64,000 bases of DNA from JAHIVB01 sp964574705 (GCA_964574705.1 CAZNOO010000010.1:1-64000); one strand, 5' to 3'. Counted from the stretch's first letter, positions 8,531 to 17,431 are shown. Notes: a model not told the origin generated them from the letters alone. A program made the numbers and translations.

Positions 8531-8540
8531 TTTAATTTAA

Positions 8541-9188
8541 CTAAGGATTGATGATTGAGACGGTGTAAGTATGCTCATCTAAATCGAGTGTTCCAAAAGA
8601 AACGGAATCTTCAATCGCTGACTTGTCGAGTCGAGCTAGAATATAGTCGAGTTGCTCTACTGTAAATGGTTTGTCTCCCAAAGCTAAGTCCGTTAGTGTA
8701 AAGACGATTTCAAGTTCAATCATGCTGATATCGATATCGAATGTCAAAAACAACACGGAATGGAAACTGAAAATATAATCACTTCCAAAAGAAACTGCAA
8801 GAACAAGTTGATTGTCGTCATTCAAAGTCGCAAAGATGTAATCGAAGTAATAATAGGTCTGATCGGATATTATATGCTTTGAAATGGCTTCATCCTCGCT
8901 TAGGGGATCATAATCAGCGTTGACCTTTTCATGAATTGTTTCTAAAATCATGTAATTGATGAATTCTTCGACAATCGTGTATTCATCTTCGTCAGGGGTG
9001 AGTGTAATCAACCGTAAAAGTTTTAATGCCGCAATAGATTTCAAATCACCGGATTCAGTGTATATGTCTTGAGGTAAAGCGCTATTGTCAAGATCCATTT
9101 TAAACATGCCGGCCCCAATGAGTACCAAAGCGAATGCCGCAACAACAAGAAGTATGACGATAATGAGCAATTTTTTGATTATTTTCAT
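8541..9188 (-). CDS. Uncharacterised membrane-anchored extracytoplasmic protein
   Basis: 215 residues from the ATG at 9188 (AAAGGTG upstream). The N-terminus MKIIKKLL plus a hydrophobic run to about residue 29 is an uncleaved signal anchor. The rest is acidic and soluble. The segment PFTVEQLDYILARLDKSAI resembles a short helical motif seen in lipoprotein-like secreted proteins, but I cannot assign a family. It lies 24 bp after the MBL hydrolase gene on the same strand, so it may be the last gene of that long operon. Confidence 0.65.
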   Translation of the reverse strand: MKIIKKLLIIVILLVVAAFALVLIGAGMFKMDLDNSALPQDIYTESGDLKSIAALKLLRLITLTPDEDEYTIVEEFINYMILETIHEKVNADYDPLSEDEAISKHIISDQTYYYFDYIFATLNDDNQLVLAVSFGSDYIFSFHSVLFLTFDIDISMIELEIVFTLTDLALGDKPFTVEQLDYILARLDKSAIEDSVSFGTLDLDEHTYTVSIINP

Positions 9189-9212
9189 ATGAGGTACACC
9201 TTTCAAAATGAA

Positions 9213-10046
9213 TTATATGTGAATCTCACTTCCAGAAGCAATGTATTCAATCTGCGTATGAAGAGCTTCTTTGAGTATACCATATGGTTTCATTCCCGTA
9301 CAGTGCATCGTATAGATTTTAGTTTTTTTGTTTTTAAAATAATCGACAATCGATTGAATGGTTTTTTCATTTTCCATAGCGCCTTTTGAAAAACTGAATA
9401 GATGAAATCCGCCTATCACGATATCGATTTGTCTTTGGATGATTTCTTCGGCTCTATCGATGATATTCAGAATTCCTTTGTGGGAACAGCCACTGATTAA
9501 GATATATTTCCCATTATCGATGATAATCAAATTTTGTTCATCTGAAAAGTCATCACGTTCCAAACCCTTATTCGTCATTTGAAATAAGGATTGGTTGATT
9601 GAAGGGATAGAACGCGTTCCCGATACACCTGAAAAGAGAATCAAAGACTCATTGATTTCATATTGTAATCCAGGGTAAATCACTCTAGAACCAAGCACCA
9701 ATTCTTTGTCAATTCCAATATAGGACATTCGGCCATCAGCTTTCTGTGAAAACCGCTCTTTTGTGCCGTTTTTCTGGAAATAGATTTTCGCGTGTTTATT
9801 GATTTCAAGAAACGCTTTTAGACCACCAGTGTGGTCGTAATGTCCATGGGACAGGACCACATGCTTCACACTACTCAAATCGACTTTCATCGTTCGTGCA
9901 TTATCGATGAATTTACTTGTCTTTCCGGTGTCGAACAATACATAACCAGAACTGTGTTCAATCAAAATTGATAAGCCGTGTTCTTTTTCATATCTTTCAT
10001 CCAAGGACTCATCATCGATCAAAATTTTTACTTTCAATCTATTCAT
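9213..10046 (-). CDS. MBL-fold metallo-hydrolase (COG1237-like)
   Basis: 277 residues. The zinc-binding HxHxDH motif is SHGHYDH (H67, H69, D71, H72), and further ligands are likely at SGCSHKG (~180) and GGFHLF (~200). The sequence resembles the group often annotated as dihydropterin-ribofuranosyl aminobenzene phosphate synthase-like hydrolases (COG1237). That activity is unproven for bacterial members. It is found repeatedly beside the MinD-ferredoxin ATPases and NifX-like proteins, as here. The start overlaps the upstream ATPase end by 8 bp. Confidence 0.85.
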   Translation of the reverse strand: MNRLKVKILIDDESLDERYEKEHGLSILIEHSSGYVLFDTGKTSKFIDNARTMKVDLSSVKHVVLSHGHYDHTGGLKAFLEINKHAKIYFQKNGTKERFSQKADGRMSYIGIDKELVLGSRVIYPGLQYEINESLILFSGVSGTRSIPSINQSLFQMTNKGLERDDFSDEQNLIIIDNGKYILISGCSHKGILNIIDRAEEIIQRQIDIVIGGFHLFSFSKGAMENEKTIQSIVDYFKNKKTKIYTMHCTGMKPYGILKEALHTQIEYIASGSEIHI

Positions 10047-10914
10047 CTCCTAATAAAATCGGCTTTAACAATCCATGAATTTGTTCGATACTTTTATATC
10101 CAATGGATTTTTTTAAAGTAACTTCATTGAAGATTCCGTTTGAAATTTCAATCAATGTAGGGTCGTAAGGAATCTTTCCAACGAACTCGAGGTGTCTTTC
10201 TTCACATATTGAAATGATTCTATTCGTTAATTCTGTGTTGATGTCATACTTATTGACACAGACAGTAGCTTGTACATGCATTCTCTTTGCAATTTCGAGC
10301 ACTCTTATCATATCGGATATTCCTGAGATTGAAGGCTCGGAAACAATAAGCACAAGATCGACGCCTGTAATCGAGGAAATGACGGGGCAACCAATTCCTG
10401 GGGAACCATCAATGATTTCAAAATCAGATAAGACATTACTTGTTTTCAACTGGTTTTTAACTTCACTGACGAGTAGGCCAGAATTTCCACTCCCCACGGT
10501 TAAACTTGCAGTTGTGAAAAATGTTTTTTTATCTTCATAATTTTTAAGAAGGCCGTTTGTGTTTTTTTCCATCGTAATAGCATCAACCGTACAGACTAGA
10601 GTACAGACTGCACAGCCCTCACAAAGCATCGGATCAACTGTAAAACCTTTCTCGCTGATATAGATAGCGTCAAATCGGCAATGCTTTTTACATAATCCGC
10701 AGTCGATACATTTATCAACGTGAATCATTGCTTTAGGAAGTCCGTTGACGGCAACGGTTTTAACCAACGGAACCTCTTTCATCGATAGATGTAAGTTTGG
10801 GGCGTCTACATCACAGTCCGCATATTTATTGACTTGACTGATATGTATCAGACAAGTGGTGACAGTTGTCTTTCCAGTTCCACCTTTCCCAGATAAAATC
10901 AGAAGTTGTTTCAT
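10039..10914 (-). CDS. MinD-superfamily ATPase with inserted 2x[4Fe-4S] ferredoxin domain (copy 2)
   Basis: 291 residues. It has a deviant Walker A, KGGTGKTT, at 10-17. The ferredoxin insert carries two CxxCxxCxxxC clusters: C69/72/75/79 and C98/101/104/108. A DGSPGIGCP segment follows as the Walker B/switch region. This is the COG1149 type, an Mrp/ParA-like dimeric ATPase that may carry or deliver Fe-S clusters or electrons. Its exact role is not known. It is paired with a paralogue directly upstream (4-bp overlap), typical of this gene cluster in anaerobes. The pair probably acts as a heterodimer, which is an inference. Confidence 0.9.
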   Translation of the reverse strand: MKQLLILSGKGGTGKTTVTTCLIHISQVNKYADCDVDAPNLHLSMKEVPLVKTVAVNGLPKAMIHVDKCIDCGLCKKHCRFDAIYISEKGFTVDPMLCEGCAVCTLVCTVDAITMEKNTNGLLKNYEDKKTFFTTASLTVGSGNSGLLVSEVKNQLKTSNVLSDFEIIDGSPGIGCPVISSITGVDLVLIVSEPSISGISDMIRVLEIAKRMHVQATVCVNKYDINTELTNRIISICEERHLEFVGKIPYDPTLIEISNGIFNEVTLKKSIGYKSIEQIHGLLKPILLGDE

Positions 10915-11762
10915 ATTAGCACCTCCTGAATTGTTTGAAGTAATCGCTCAAATTGCGCATGAACTTCGCTTATATGTTTTGAGAGTAGTTCTCCTCTGGA
11001 AGTGATTTTTTGATATTCTGTCTTGTATGGAAATCGGCCAAGGATTGTGATACTTTTCTCAATGCAGTAGCGGACAAGTTGATTGTCATCACTCATCGAT
11101 TTATTGATTAATACTCCAAATGGAATATTCATCTGTTCTAGGAGTTCGACAACCATTTTTAAGTTTTCTAGACTGTATAATGTTTCTTCGCCGACCAAAA
11201 CGCAGTAGTCAGCAGAAGAAATGCTTTCAATCACAGAACATGAGGTTCCGGGAGGACAGTCAATGATATCAATATCCGTGTTTGGTCTCGGATAGTTAAT
11301 GAGGTCTTTAATGATTGGAACACCTGATTCTTCACCGATATTCAGTTTGCCGGTCAGGAGGTGGAGCACTTCATCGTAACCTTCCTCAATCCATCCGATA
11401 ACCTTATTTTTCTCACTAATGGCTTGTTCCGGGCATACCAAACTGCATCCCCCACAAGAGTGGCAGACTTCTTCAAATACTTTAACTTGCTTATTAATAA
11501 AGGCAAGTGCGCTAAATTGACAAAAAGAAACGCATTGACGACAGCCAGTGCATTTCATAGGGTCTATTTTTGGAATCTTGACTGTAACAGGAACGGTTTT
11601 TTTATCGGATAAACTAAAAAACAGAGCGCCGTTAGGCTCCTCTACATCGCAATCGATGTAAGTGGAGTTTTCAGCTACAAAAGCAAGATTTGTCGACACA
11701 AATGTCTTCCCAGCCCCGCCTTTGCCACTTAAGACAGCAATGCGGACGGGGGTTTTATTCAT
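10911..11762 (-). CDS. MinD-superfamily ATPase with inserted 2x[4Fe-4S] ferredoxin domain (copy 1)
   Basis: 283 residues from the ATG at 11762, which overlaps the NifX-like stop by 8 bp. A GTG five codons upstream is possible. Walker A is KGGAGKT (14-20). The ferredoxin clusters are C71/74/77/81 and C100/103/106/110. DCPPGTSCS marks the Walker B region. It is a paralogue of the gene at 10039 with a similar layout but low identity, so the duplication is old. Known family context (NifX-like proteins, DUF134 regulator, MBL hydrolase) suggests an Fe-S or redox-cofactor maturation unit in strict anaerobes. Confidence 0.9.
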   Translation of the reverse strand: MNKTPVRIAVLSGKGGAGKTFVSTNLAFVAENSTYIDCDVEEPNGALFFSLSDKKTVPVTVKIPKIDPMKCTGCRQCVSFCQFSALAFINKQVKVFEEVCHSCGGCSLVCPEQAISEKNKVIGWIEEGYDEVLHLLTGKLNIGEESGVPIIKDLINYPRPNTDIDIIDCPPGTSCSVIESISSADYCVLVGEETLYSLENLKMVVELLEQMNIPFGVLINKSMSDDNQLVRYCIEKSITILGRFPYKTEYQKITSRGELLSKHISEVHAQFERLLQTIQEVLI

Positions 11763-12114
11763 GGTGATGTCCCGCACAACCTTCAGAAAGAAGTGTCAAT
11801 GCGTTTTTGTCAAATAGAAGAAGATTTTCTTCAACGTTAAATCCTATTGCTTGATAAACTTTCAAACCAGCGTCGTCAAAAACGGCTAGTGCTTTTGTGC
11901 CCGCTCTTGGAGCGATTAAAGCATCTACTTTTAGGTCTAGCAATAGTTGTGAAGCTTTGATTCCAACACCACCAGAATCATGTCTTGCAACATTTGACAG
12001 AAACTTTGATGAGTGATCTGCTGTATTGTAGAGCAAGAAGAATGGAGTTCTTCCTAGGTGGGTATTGATTTCTGTGGGGTAGTTGCCTGAGACAACCGGG
12101 ATTGCGATTAACAT
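11755..12114 (-). CDS. NifX/NifB-like (dinitrogenase FeMo-cofactor binding fold) protein
   Basis: 119 residues. The fold is recognisable from the N-terminal IAIPVVSG, the INTHLGRTPFFLLY segment, and IAPRAGTKALAVFDDAGLKVY. It belongs to the small NafY/NifX/MTH1175-like group that binds Fe-S or FeMo-type cofactors. No nitrogenase genes are visible, so a general cofactor-carrier role is more likely than nitrogen fixation. The C-terminus CAGHHHE could bind metal. It overlaps both neighbours (DUF134 upstream by 7 bp, ATPase downstream by 8 bp). Confidence 0.85.
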   Translation of the reverse strand: MLIAIPVVSGNYPTEINTHLGRTPFFLLYNTADHSSKFLSNVARHDSGGVGIKASQLLLDLKVDALIAPRAGTKALAVFDDAGLKVYQAIGFNVEENLLLFDKNALTLLSEGCAGHHHE

Positions 12115-12497
12115 GATTCTCCTCTTTTCTTGCGACCAAGTCCTTCACCCAACCCGTTTTTACGGCAGTGGAACTTGTTGCATTCACTATTACTACGCAT
12201 ACAGATGCGATAATTTCCGCCAGCAATCACCAAACGTTTTCCTTCGACGATTGCAATGGCTATTTTTTCTCTTGCTGATTCATAGATTCCTTGAATGGTC
12301 GTCCTTGCGACGCCCATTTGCGATGCACATTCTTCTTGAGTCATTCTTTCCATATCGATAAGACGAATGGTTTCGTATTCGTCTAAATGTAAAGTGATGA
12401 CTTCGTTGTCTTTCGTTTCTCCGTTTTGAAGAATAGGACCAAACTCGGATTGTTGCGGTATTTCACAAATGGATCGATGTTTCATAGGTCTAGCCAT
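12108..12497 (-). CDS. DUF134 family DNA-binding protein
   Basis: 129 residues with the DUF134 signature: a central HTH of sigma-70 region 4 type (LDEYETIRLIDMERMTQEEC, then MGVARTTIQGIYESAREK), followed by LVIAGGNYRI. It also has a Cys-rich C-terminus (C178-like cysteines in ICMRSNSECNKFHC) that may bind a metal or Fe-S cluster. As the only regulator candidate in the operon it may act on the palindrome over the operon promoter (12769-12780). That is an inference. It sits 2 bp after the DUF5320 gene. Confidence 0.88.
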   Translation of the reverse strand: MARPMKHRSICEIPQQSEFGPILQNGETKDNEVITLHLDEYETIRLIDMERMTQEECASQMGVARTTIQGIYESAREKIAIAIVEGKRLVIAGGNYRICMRSNSECNKFHCRKNGLGEGLGRKKRGESC

Positions 12498-12499
12498 AA

Positions 12500-12718
12500 T
12501 TATTGTTCCTTCTTTTTTAATGTATCGTTGATGACAGATAAACGTTCTTCTAAGATTTTCTTTTCTTCGAGAAGATTATTTTCAGTTCCGTGACGCATGT
12601 TATAATATTGATGTCTACGAGTTGTTTCATTTGCCATGCGGCCTTTACCGCATTCTCCTAGGCCTCTTCCAGACATCGGTCCAGCGCTTTGTGGCCCTGT
12701 ATGATTGTTGCCAGGCAT
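12500..12718 (-). CDS. DUF5320-like small protein
   Basis: 72 residues from the ATG at 12718, which has GGAGGTG 8 nt upstream. The N-terminus MPGNNHTGPQSAGPMSGRGL is the Gly/Pro-rich GPxxxGPMTGRGxG pattern of DUF5320 proteins, followed by a C-terminal coiled coil (LLEEKKILEERLSVINDTL). The function is unknown. In anaerobes it regularly lies first in clusters with DUF134, NifX-like and MinD-ferredoxin genes, as here. Confidence 0.8.
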   Translation of the reverse strand: MPGNNHTGPQSAGPMSGRGLGECGKGRMANETTRRHQYYNMRHGTENNLLEEKKILEERLSVINDTLKKKEQ

Positions 12719-12752
12719 TTCACACACCTCCTCTACATTTTAGTTCATCTTA

Positions 12753-12781
12753 AGTATACCTTTATTTCTGACATATGTCAA
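12753..12781 (-). promoter_or_regulatory. Consensus promoter with palindromic operator on the -35 box
   Basis: On the minus strand TTGACA (12781-12776), 17-bp spacer, TATACT (12758-12753). The -35 box is embedded in the perfect palindrome TGACATATGTCA (12769-12780), so a bound dimeric regulator would block polymerase. It drives the six- or seven-gene DUF5320-to-MBL operon. Confidence 0.72.
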
Positions 12782-13046
12782 TAATAATTCAAATGAAATT
12801 TGATAAGTTAAAGAATAATTTAGTTTTGATTTTAAAATTTCATTAATGAACCAAATTAATATTTATTGAAGTGATTGTAAGAAAACGCTTGCGAATTATG
12901 TAATGGTTTTTGAGGTCGTTATTTTCGCTTAAAAACTGATGAATTATGGTTTGCTTTTCTATCAAAACCGAAGCATAATAAAAACTGAATAAACCGCTAC
13001 AAAATGCGGATTATACGCTTGTTGCACTTGTTGTGCTTTTAAGTTT
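12782..13046. other. AT-rich divergent intergenic region with a weak cre-like site
   Basis: No gene is seen between the two divergent operons. The only candidate site is AGAAAACGCTTGCG (12890-12903), which matches the core of a catabolite response element but lacks both conserved outer bases. CcpA control of the pot operon is possible but weakly supported. Confidence 0.3.
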
Positions 13047-13107
13047 TTGCTAATATTCAAAAAAAAGTCTATAAAATGCTTGAAATTGTCAAAAAAAAGT
13101 CTATAAT
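13047..13107 (+). promoter_or_regulatory. Tandem duplicated promoter of the pot operon
   Basis: Two promoter-like units, 32 bp apart, share the identical 17-bp block C-A8-GTCTATAA (13058-13074 and 13090-13106). Unit 1 is TTGCTA-N17-TATAAA. Unit 2 is TTGAAA (13080-13085)-N16-TATAAT (13102-13107). Unit 2 starts transcription about 30 bp before the potA start. Confidence 0.6.
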
Positions 13108-13147
13108 TAAACCTTGTGAAACGAATAAAAAACAAAGGAGAACCAAG

Positions 13148-14287
13148 ATGGATAAAAAGGCTTTAATTGAGCTTGTTGATGTGACAAAAACCTATGATGG
13201 CGAAAACGTAGTTGACCATCTTAATCTAACGATTTATGAAAATGAATTCGTTACTCTTCTCGGTCCTTCCGGTTGTGGGAAGACGACGACTTTGAGAATG
13301 ATTGGCGGATTCGTTCAACCTGATGAAGGTCAAATCATCATCAATGGTAAAGTCTTTAATGACCTTCCACCTTATGCAAGACCCATTCATACCGTTTTTC
13401 AACGCTATGCATTATTCCCGCATTTAAACGTTTTTGAAAACATCGCATTCGGTTTGAGAAACCGTTCCTATGAATATTTATCACATTTTTTCGGAGTGAC
13501 AGAAGATAAATCCGAAAATGTCAAAAATTCTAAGAAGACTCATCATAAATTACTAAATAGTTTGATTGACAGTTCTGTTAGAGAAGCACTTGCGCTTGTT
13601 AAACTAAAAGGATTCGAAAACAGAAAAGTAGATCAAATATCTGGTGGCCAGCAACAACGTGTTGCTTTGGCAAGAGCTCTTGTGAACAAACCGCAAATTC
13701 TGTTGCTTGATGAACCACTTGCTGCACTTGATCTTAAACTTCGTCAAAACATGCAATATGAGTTAAAAGAAATGCAACGGAAACTGGGAATCACATTCAT
13801 CTTTGTCACCCACGACCAAGAAGAAGCAATGACCATGTCTGACCGTATCGTTGTCATGAAAGAAGGCGTCATTCAACAACTAGGAACGCCAAAGAGTGTA
13901 TACAACGAACCAGTGAACCGTTACGTTGCGAACTTTATCGGAGAAACCAATATTTTTCCTGGAACCTATCTTTCTAAAGATCTTGTCAATTTTATGGGTG
14001 TTGATTTCAAATGCACAGGGTATACTTTTGAAGAAGGCGAAAAAGTAGATGTTGTCATTCGTCCAGAGGACTTTGATGTCGTCGACTTAGAGAAAGCAAA
14101 ACTACAAGGCATTGTAACCTTTAGTCTTTTTAAAGGTGTTCATAATGAACTTGACATCAAAATCGGCGATGTGTCAATCATGGTGAATACCTATGAAACT
14201 TATGAAGTGGGTGAGCCGATCGGTTTGACGGTCGACCCTTATGAAATCCATATAATGAAGGTGGAGCCTGATGGGGAAGTCGTTTAA
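13148..14287 (+). CDS. potA: Spermidine/putrescine ABC transporter ATP-binding protein PotA
   Basis: 379 residues from the ATG at 13148 (AAAGGAG upstream). The earlier in-frame ATG at 13076 lies within the promoter. Walker A is GPSGCGKTT (39-47), the signature SGGQQQRVALARAL begins at ~165, and Walker B LLLDEP follows. A C-terminal TOBE-like regulatory domain begins near residue 255. It energises uptake of polyamines by PotBCD. It is odd in carrying an insertion of about 25 residues (~108-140, rich in Ser/Lys/His) between the Q-loop region and the signature, where most PotA have about 15 residues in total. It overlaps potB by 17 bp. Confidence 0.92.
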   Translation: MDKKALIELVDVTKTYDGENVVDHLNLTIYENEFVTLLGPSGCGKTTTLRMIGGFVQPDEGQIIINGKVFNDLPPYARPIHTVFQRYALFPHLNVFENIAFGLRNRSYEYLSHFFGVTEDKSENVKNSKKTHHKLLNSLIDSSVREALALVKLKGFENRKVDQISGGQQQRVALARALVNKPQILLLDEPLAALDLKLRQNMQYELKEMQRKLGITFIFVTHDQEEAMTMSDRIVVMKEGVIQQLGTPKSVYNEPVNRYVANFIGETNIFPGTYLSKDLVNFMGVDFKCTGYTFEEGEKVDVVIRPEDFDVVDLEKAKLQGIVTFSLFKGVHNELDIKIGDVSIMVNTYETYEVGEPIGLTVDPYEIHIMKVEPDGEVV

Positions 14288-15098
14288 GATTTTAGCCATT
14301 CCTTACCAGGTTTGGCTCTCCCTTCTAGTATTTATCCCTTTAGTTGCGATGGTGGTTATCAGCGTTACCAATCTGAATTCAACGGTCTCATTGTCGGAAC
14401 TTCAATTTACAATGGAACACTGGGTACTCTTGACTCAACGGCCAACACTGATTGCCTTTCGAAATAGTTTGATGTATGCCGCTTCAACGACTATCATTTC
14501 TTTTGTATTAGGTTATTTCTTGGCTTATCAGATTTTCAGGCTGAGAATCAAAAACAAATTCATTGTCTTAACCATCGTTATTTTACCGATGTGGTCGAAT
14601 TTGATTTTGAGAACAGAAGCCTTACTCAATATTTTCTCAGAAAACAATATCTTAAAAAGCATCATGGGATTTTCGTTGTTTGGAAACATCGCAGGTACGC
14701 CTGCAGCGGTCTTAATCGGTCTTGTGTTCACTTACATGCCGTTTATGATTCTTCCAATCTATACCGCTTTGGAAAAAATCGATTATGCACTTGAAGAAGC
14801 TTCTCTAGATTTAGGATTAACGCCTATGCAAAGTTTTTGGAAAGTCGTGTTCCCGCTCTCCTTTAGAGGTGTCGTAACAGGATCCATCCTTGTATTCTTG
14901 CCTACGATGGCAGGGTTTGCGATCCCGAAGATTCTATCCAAGGGAAGAATCATCTTCATTGGAAACATCATTGACACAAAGTTCATCTACACGAATTACA
15001 ACAGTGGTGCGCTTCTTGCGGTCATTCTCCTCATTTTCATTCTAGGGTCTATTATGTTGATGACCCGGTTTGATAAGGAAGGAGAGACCTTACTATGA
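14271..15098 (+). CDS. potB: Spermidine/putrescine ABC transporter permease PotB
   Basis: 275 residues with six predicted membrane helices. The EAA loop that docks on the ATPase is EEASLDLGLTPMQSFWKVVF (about residues 177-196). The start overlaps potA by 17 bp, with GGTGGAG as Shine-Dalgarno inside potA, and the end overlaps potC by 4 bp. It forms the inner-membrane channel with PotC. Family members transport spermidine and/or putrescine. The exact specificity cannot be read here. Confidence 0.92.
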   Translation: MGKSFKILAIPYQVWLSLLVFIPLVAMVVISVTNLNSTVSLSELQFTMEHWVLLTQRPTLIAFRNSLMYAASTTIISFVLGYFLAYQIFRLRIKNKFIVLTIVILPMWSNLILRTEALLNIFSENNILKSIMGFSLFGNIAGTPAAVLIGLVFTYMPFMILPIYTALEKIDYALEEASLDLGLTPMQSFWKVVFPLSFRGVVTGSILVFLPTMAGFAIPKILSKGRIIFIGNIIDTKFIYTNYNSGALLAVILLIFILGSIMLMTRFDKEGETLL

Positions 15099-15976
15099 CA
15101 GACAAAACAAATTCTTATCCCGTAGCGACGCTACAGGAGTATGGATATAAAGATTATTCTAAAATCACGCCAGTCATCAATGTTTTAAAGAAAGTATTGT
15201 TCTTCTCAATCTTGTTTATGCTTTACTTGTCTATTATCGTGATTGCGATTCAGTCCATCAATGCAAGTCGGATATCGTCATCATTTTCAACAGTGTCTTT
15301 CACCTGGTACCCAAACATCTTCCAAGAAGAAGACTTGATGAGAGCAATCAGGAATACGTTCTTAGTATCTTCGATTGCGACAATACTCGCTACGTTCATG
15401 GGCACGTTCTTCGCAGTCGGTATGTATTCTTTGACAAAGAAGAAACGTCAAGGGTTAATGCTTCTTAACAACGTTCCAATCCTAAATGCCGATATCGTCA
15501 CTGGATTTAGTTTGATGCTGATGTTTAGGTTGTTGATGCCACTGTTTCCCAATATCTTTGGTCTATTTACTTTAGTCATGGCACATCTGTTCTTCACGAT
15601 TCCTTATGTGATTCTATCTGTCATGCCAAAACTAAAAGAAACAGACCCAAACTTGATGGACGCAGCTTTAGACCTTGGAGTCAGACCTTACAAAGCATTA
15701 ATCAAGGTTGTCATTCCTGCAATTAAAGCCGGAATCTTCTCCGGAATGCTTCTAGCACTAACGATGTCAATTGACGACTTCGTCATCAGTTATTTCAACA
15801 CCGGAGGCGGTTTTGACAACCTCTCCATCTGGATTTACGCCGTTATCGGCAGAAGAAACCTAACGCCTTCAGTGTACGCTTTCTCAACATTGCTCACTCT
15901 TTTCACACTGATCGGTTTGATGGTATATCAGTTCTTACAAAGACAAAAGAAAGGTAAAAAGAGTGAAATTAAATGA
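15095..15976 (+). CDS. potC: Spermidine/putrescine ABC transporter permease PotC
   Basis: 293 residues, six predicted helices, with the EAA-like loop MDAALDLGVRPYKALIKVVI. A soluble N-terminal extension of about 30 residues (to KITPVINVLKK) is slightly longer than in E. coli PotC. The start and end overlap potB and potD by 4 bp each (ATGA), so the four genes are translationally coupled. Confidence 0.92.
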   Translation: MTDKTNSYPVATLQEYGYKDYSKITPVINVLKKVLFFSILFMLYLSIIVIAIQSINASRISSSFSTVSFTWYPNIFQEEDLMRAIRNTFLVSSIATILATFMGTFFAVGMYSLTKKKRQGLMLLNNVPILNADIVTGFSLMLMFRLLMPLFPNIFGLFTLVMAHLFFTIPYVILSVMPKLKETDPNLMDAALDLGVRPYKALIKVVIPAIKAGIFSGMLLALTMSIDDFVISYFNTGGGFDNLSIWIYAVIGRRNLTPSVYAFSTLLTLFTLIGLMVYQFLQRQKKGKKSEIK

Positions 15977-17127
15977 AAAAAGTAATCTTGTTAACATTCA
16001 TTGCAATCCTTGGCGTTACGCTTGCAGGATGCAACACAGCTCCAAAGCTTAGAATCTTAAACTGGGGCGAATACATCAATGATGAAGTCGTTGCTCAGTT
16101 CGAAGAAGCAACAGGCTACAATGTCGTCATCGACGTTGCAGACTCCAATGAGCTTTTCTATTCAAAAATCAAAAGTAAAACAACGGCTTACGACATTGTA
16201 ATCCCATCGGATTACATGGTCGAAAAAATGGTTGAAGAAGACATGTTGTTGCCACTAGATTATGATTTACTACCCAATAGGGATAATGTAACCTATATGG
16301 CAGGTGTTGATCAAATCTATGCATCCATGACCGCAACTACGCTTGCTAGAACAGGCGAAACTGTTGATTTTACCGAATATGCTGTTCCTTATTTCTGGGG
16401 AACATTTGGAATCATCTACAATAACCGCGTTACTGGATTGGAAGCTTCTTTGGAAGCAAACGGATGGGCGACTTATTTTGACGCAACAACGTATTTCCCT
16501 ACCGCTAGAAGAGGAATGTATGACGTCGCACAATTTGCTTACGCTGCAGCCCTAACCTATCTTGGAGAAAATCCAAATGACTACAGTGCTTCTTTGCTTA
16601 CCCAAGCAGAAGATGTCATTCGCGCTGCGAATTTCGAAGAATGGGGAGATGACACTCTAAAAAGAAACGTTGAGTCTGATAACCTCGACATGGCGTTTGT
16701 CTATACAGGAGATTATCTTGACCGTTTATACATCCAATTGGATGAAGGAAAGACTTTAGCTGAAGTTCAAGCAGAATTCAACATCTATATTCCTGAAACA
16801 GCGCTTGTGTTCCTTGACAACATGGTTATTCCGTACACAGCTTCAAACATTGAAGGTGCTCATCAGTTCATCAACTTCTTGTTAGACCCAGATGTGGTTG
16901 CATTAAACAGTGAAGTGGTTGGATACGCAACTGGACTTGAAGAAGCTTATGACATCATCGTTTCAAACGTTACAAGCGATGATCCTTGGAGACAAGCATG
17001 GGCAACCGCAAACTTGACTTATTACAATAAAGATAGAGCAGGAACCTATATTCCAATGACCGCGCTTGACCCAGACGCTATTGACGCCATCAATACAATG
17101 ATTGAATCCGTCATCTCGGGATCATAA
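15973..17127 (+). CDS. potD: Spermidine/putrescine-binding lipoprotein PotD
   Basis: 384 residues. The signal peptide has lipobox LAGC with the lipidated Cys at 20. The mature protein begins with LRILNWGEYIN and continues as a two-lobed periplasmic-binding-type receptor. YDIVIPSDYMVEKM and GTFGIIYNNRV are hallmarks of PotD/PotF, and acidic residues such as those in NWGEYI and FVYTGDYLDRL likely contact the amine groups. It would sit on the outer face of the cell membrane and feed PotBC. A strong terminator follows. Confidence 0.92.
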   Translation: MKKVILLTFIAILGVTLAGCNTAPKLRILNWGEYINDEVVAQFEEATGYNVVIDVADSNELFYSKIKSKTTAYDIVIPSDYMVEKMVEEDMLLPLDYDLLPNRDNVTYMAGVDQIYASMTATTLARTGETVDFTEYAVPYFWGTFGIIYNNRVTGLEASLEANGWATYFDATTYFPTARRGMYDVAQFAYAAALTYLGENPNDYSASLLTQAEDVIRAANFEEWGDDTLKRNVESDNLDMAFVYTGDYLDRLYIQLDEGKTLAEVQAEFNIYIPETALVFLDNMVIPYTASNIEGAHQFINFLLDPDVVALNSEVVGYATGLEEAYDIIVSNVTSDDPWRQAWATANLTYYNKDRAGTYIPMTALDPDAIDAINTMIESVISGS

Positions 17128-17142
17128 TACGAGTAGTAGTCG

Positions 17143-17177
17143 AAGACAACTTGTTAAATTCAGGTTGTCTTTTTTTT
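17143..17177 (+). terminator. Rho-independent terminator of the pot operon
   Basis: Stem AAGACAACTT / AGGTTGTCTT (one G-T pair) with a nine-base loop, then a T run to 17177. Confidence 0.9.
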
Positions 17178-17431
17178 GTGAAAACATTTAAAAATTTACA
17201 TCTGTTTATTTTTCAAAACTGAATTGCAAAAAGGGATGTTCTATGCTAGGATGTAAATGTTGACATATTAATATATATATAGCAAACAACTGAATTATTC
17301 TATATATTGATGTTTATTAGGTCTTTTCTTTGCCTCTATATACTCCAGAGCAGTATTATGAGACGAATTATTTAGAGTTTATAATTTTATATGCGTGTTA
17401 AATTTTTATGTGCCGGACGCAAATTTACTTG

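Noticed and set aside
11755..12114. Nitrogen fixation locus
   Set aside because: Only a NifX-like small protein is present. Its neighbours are the general MinD-ferredoxin/DUF134 set, with no nitrogenase genes.
12890..12903. Catabolite response element controlling pot or the MinD operon
   Set aside because: The core matches but both outer bases of the consensus fail. It is noted in the intergenic entry only.
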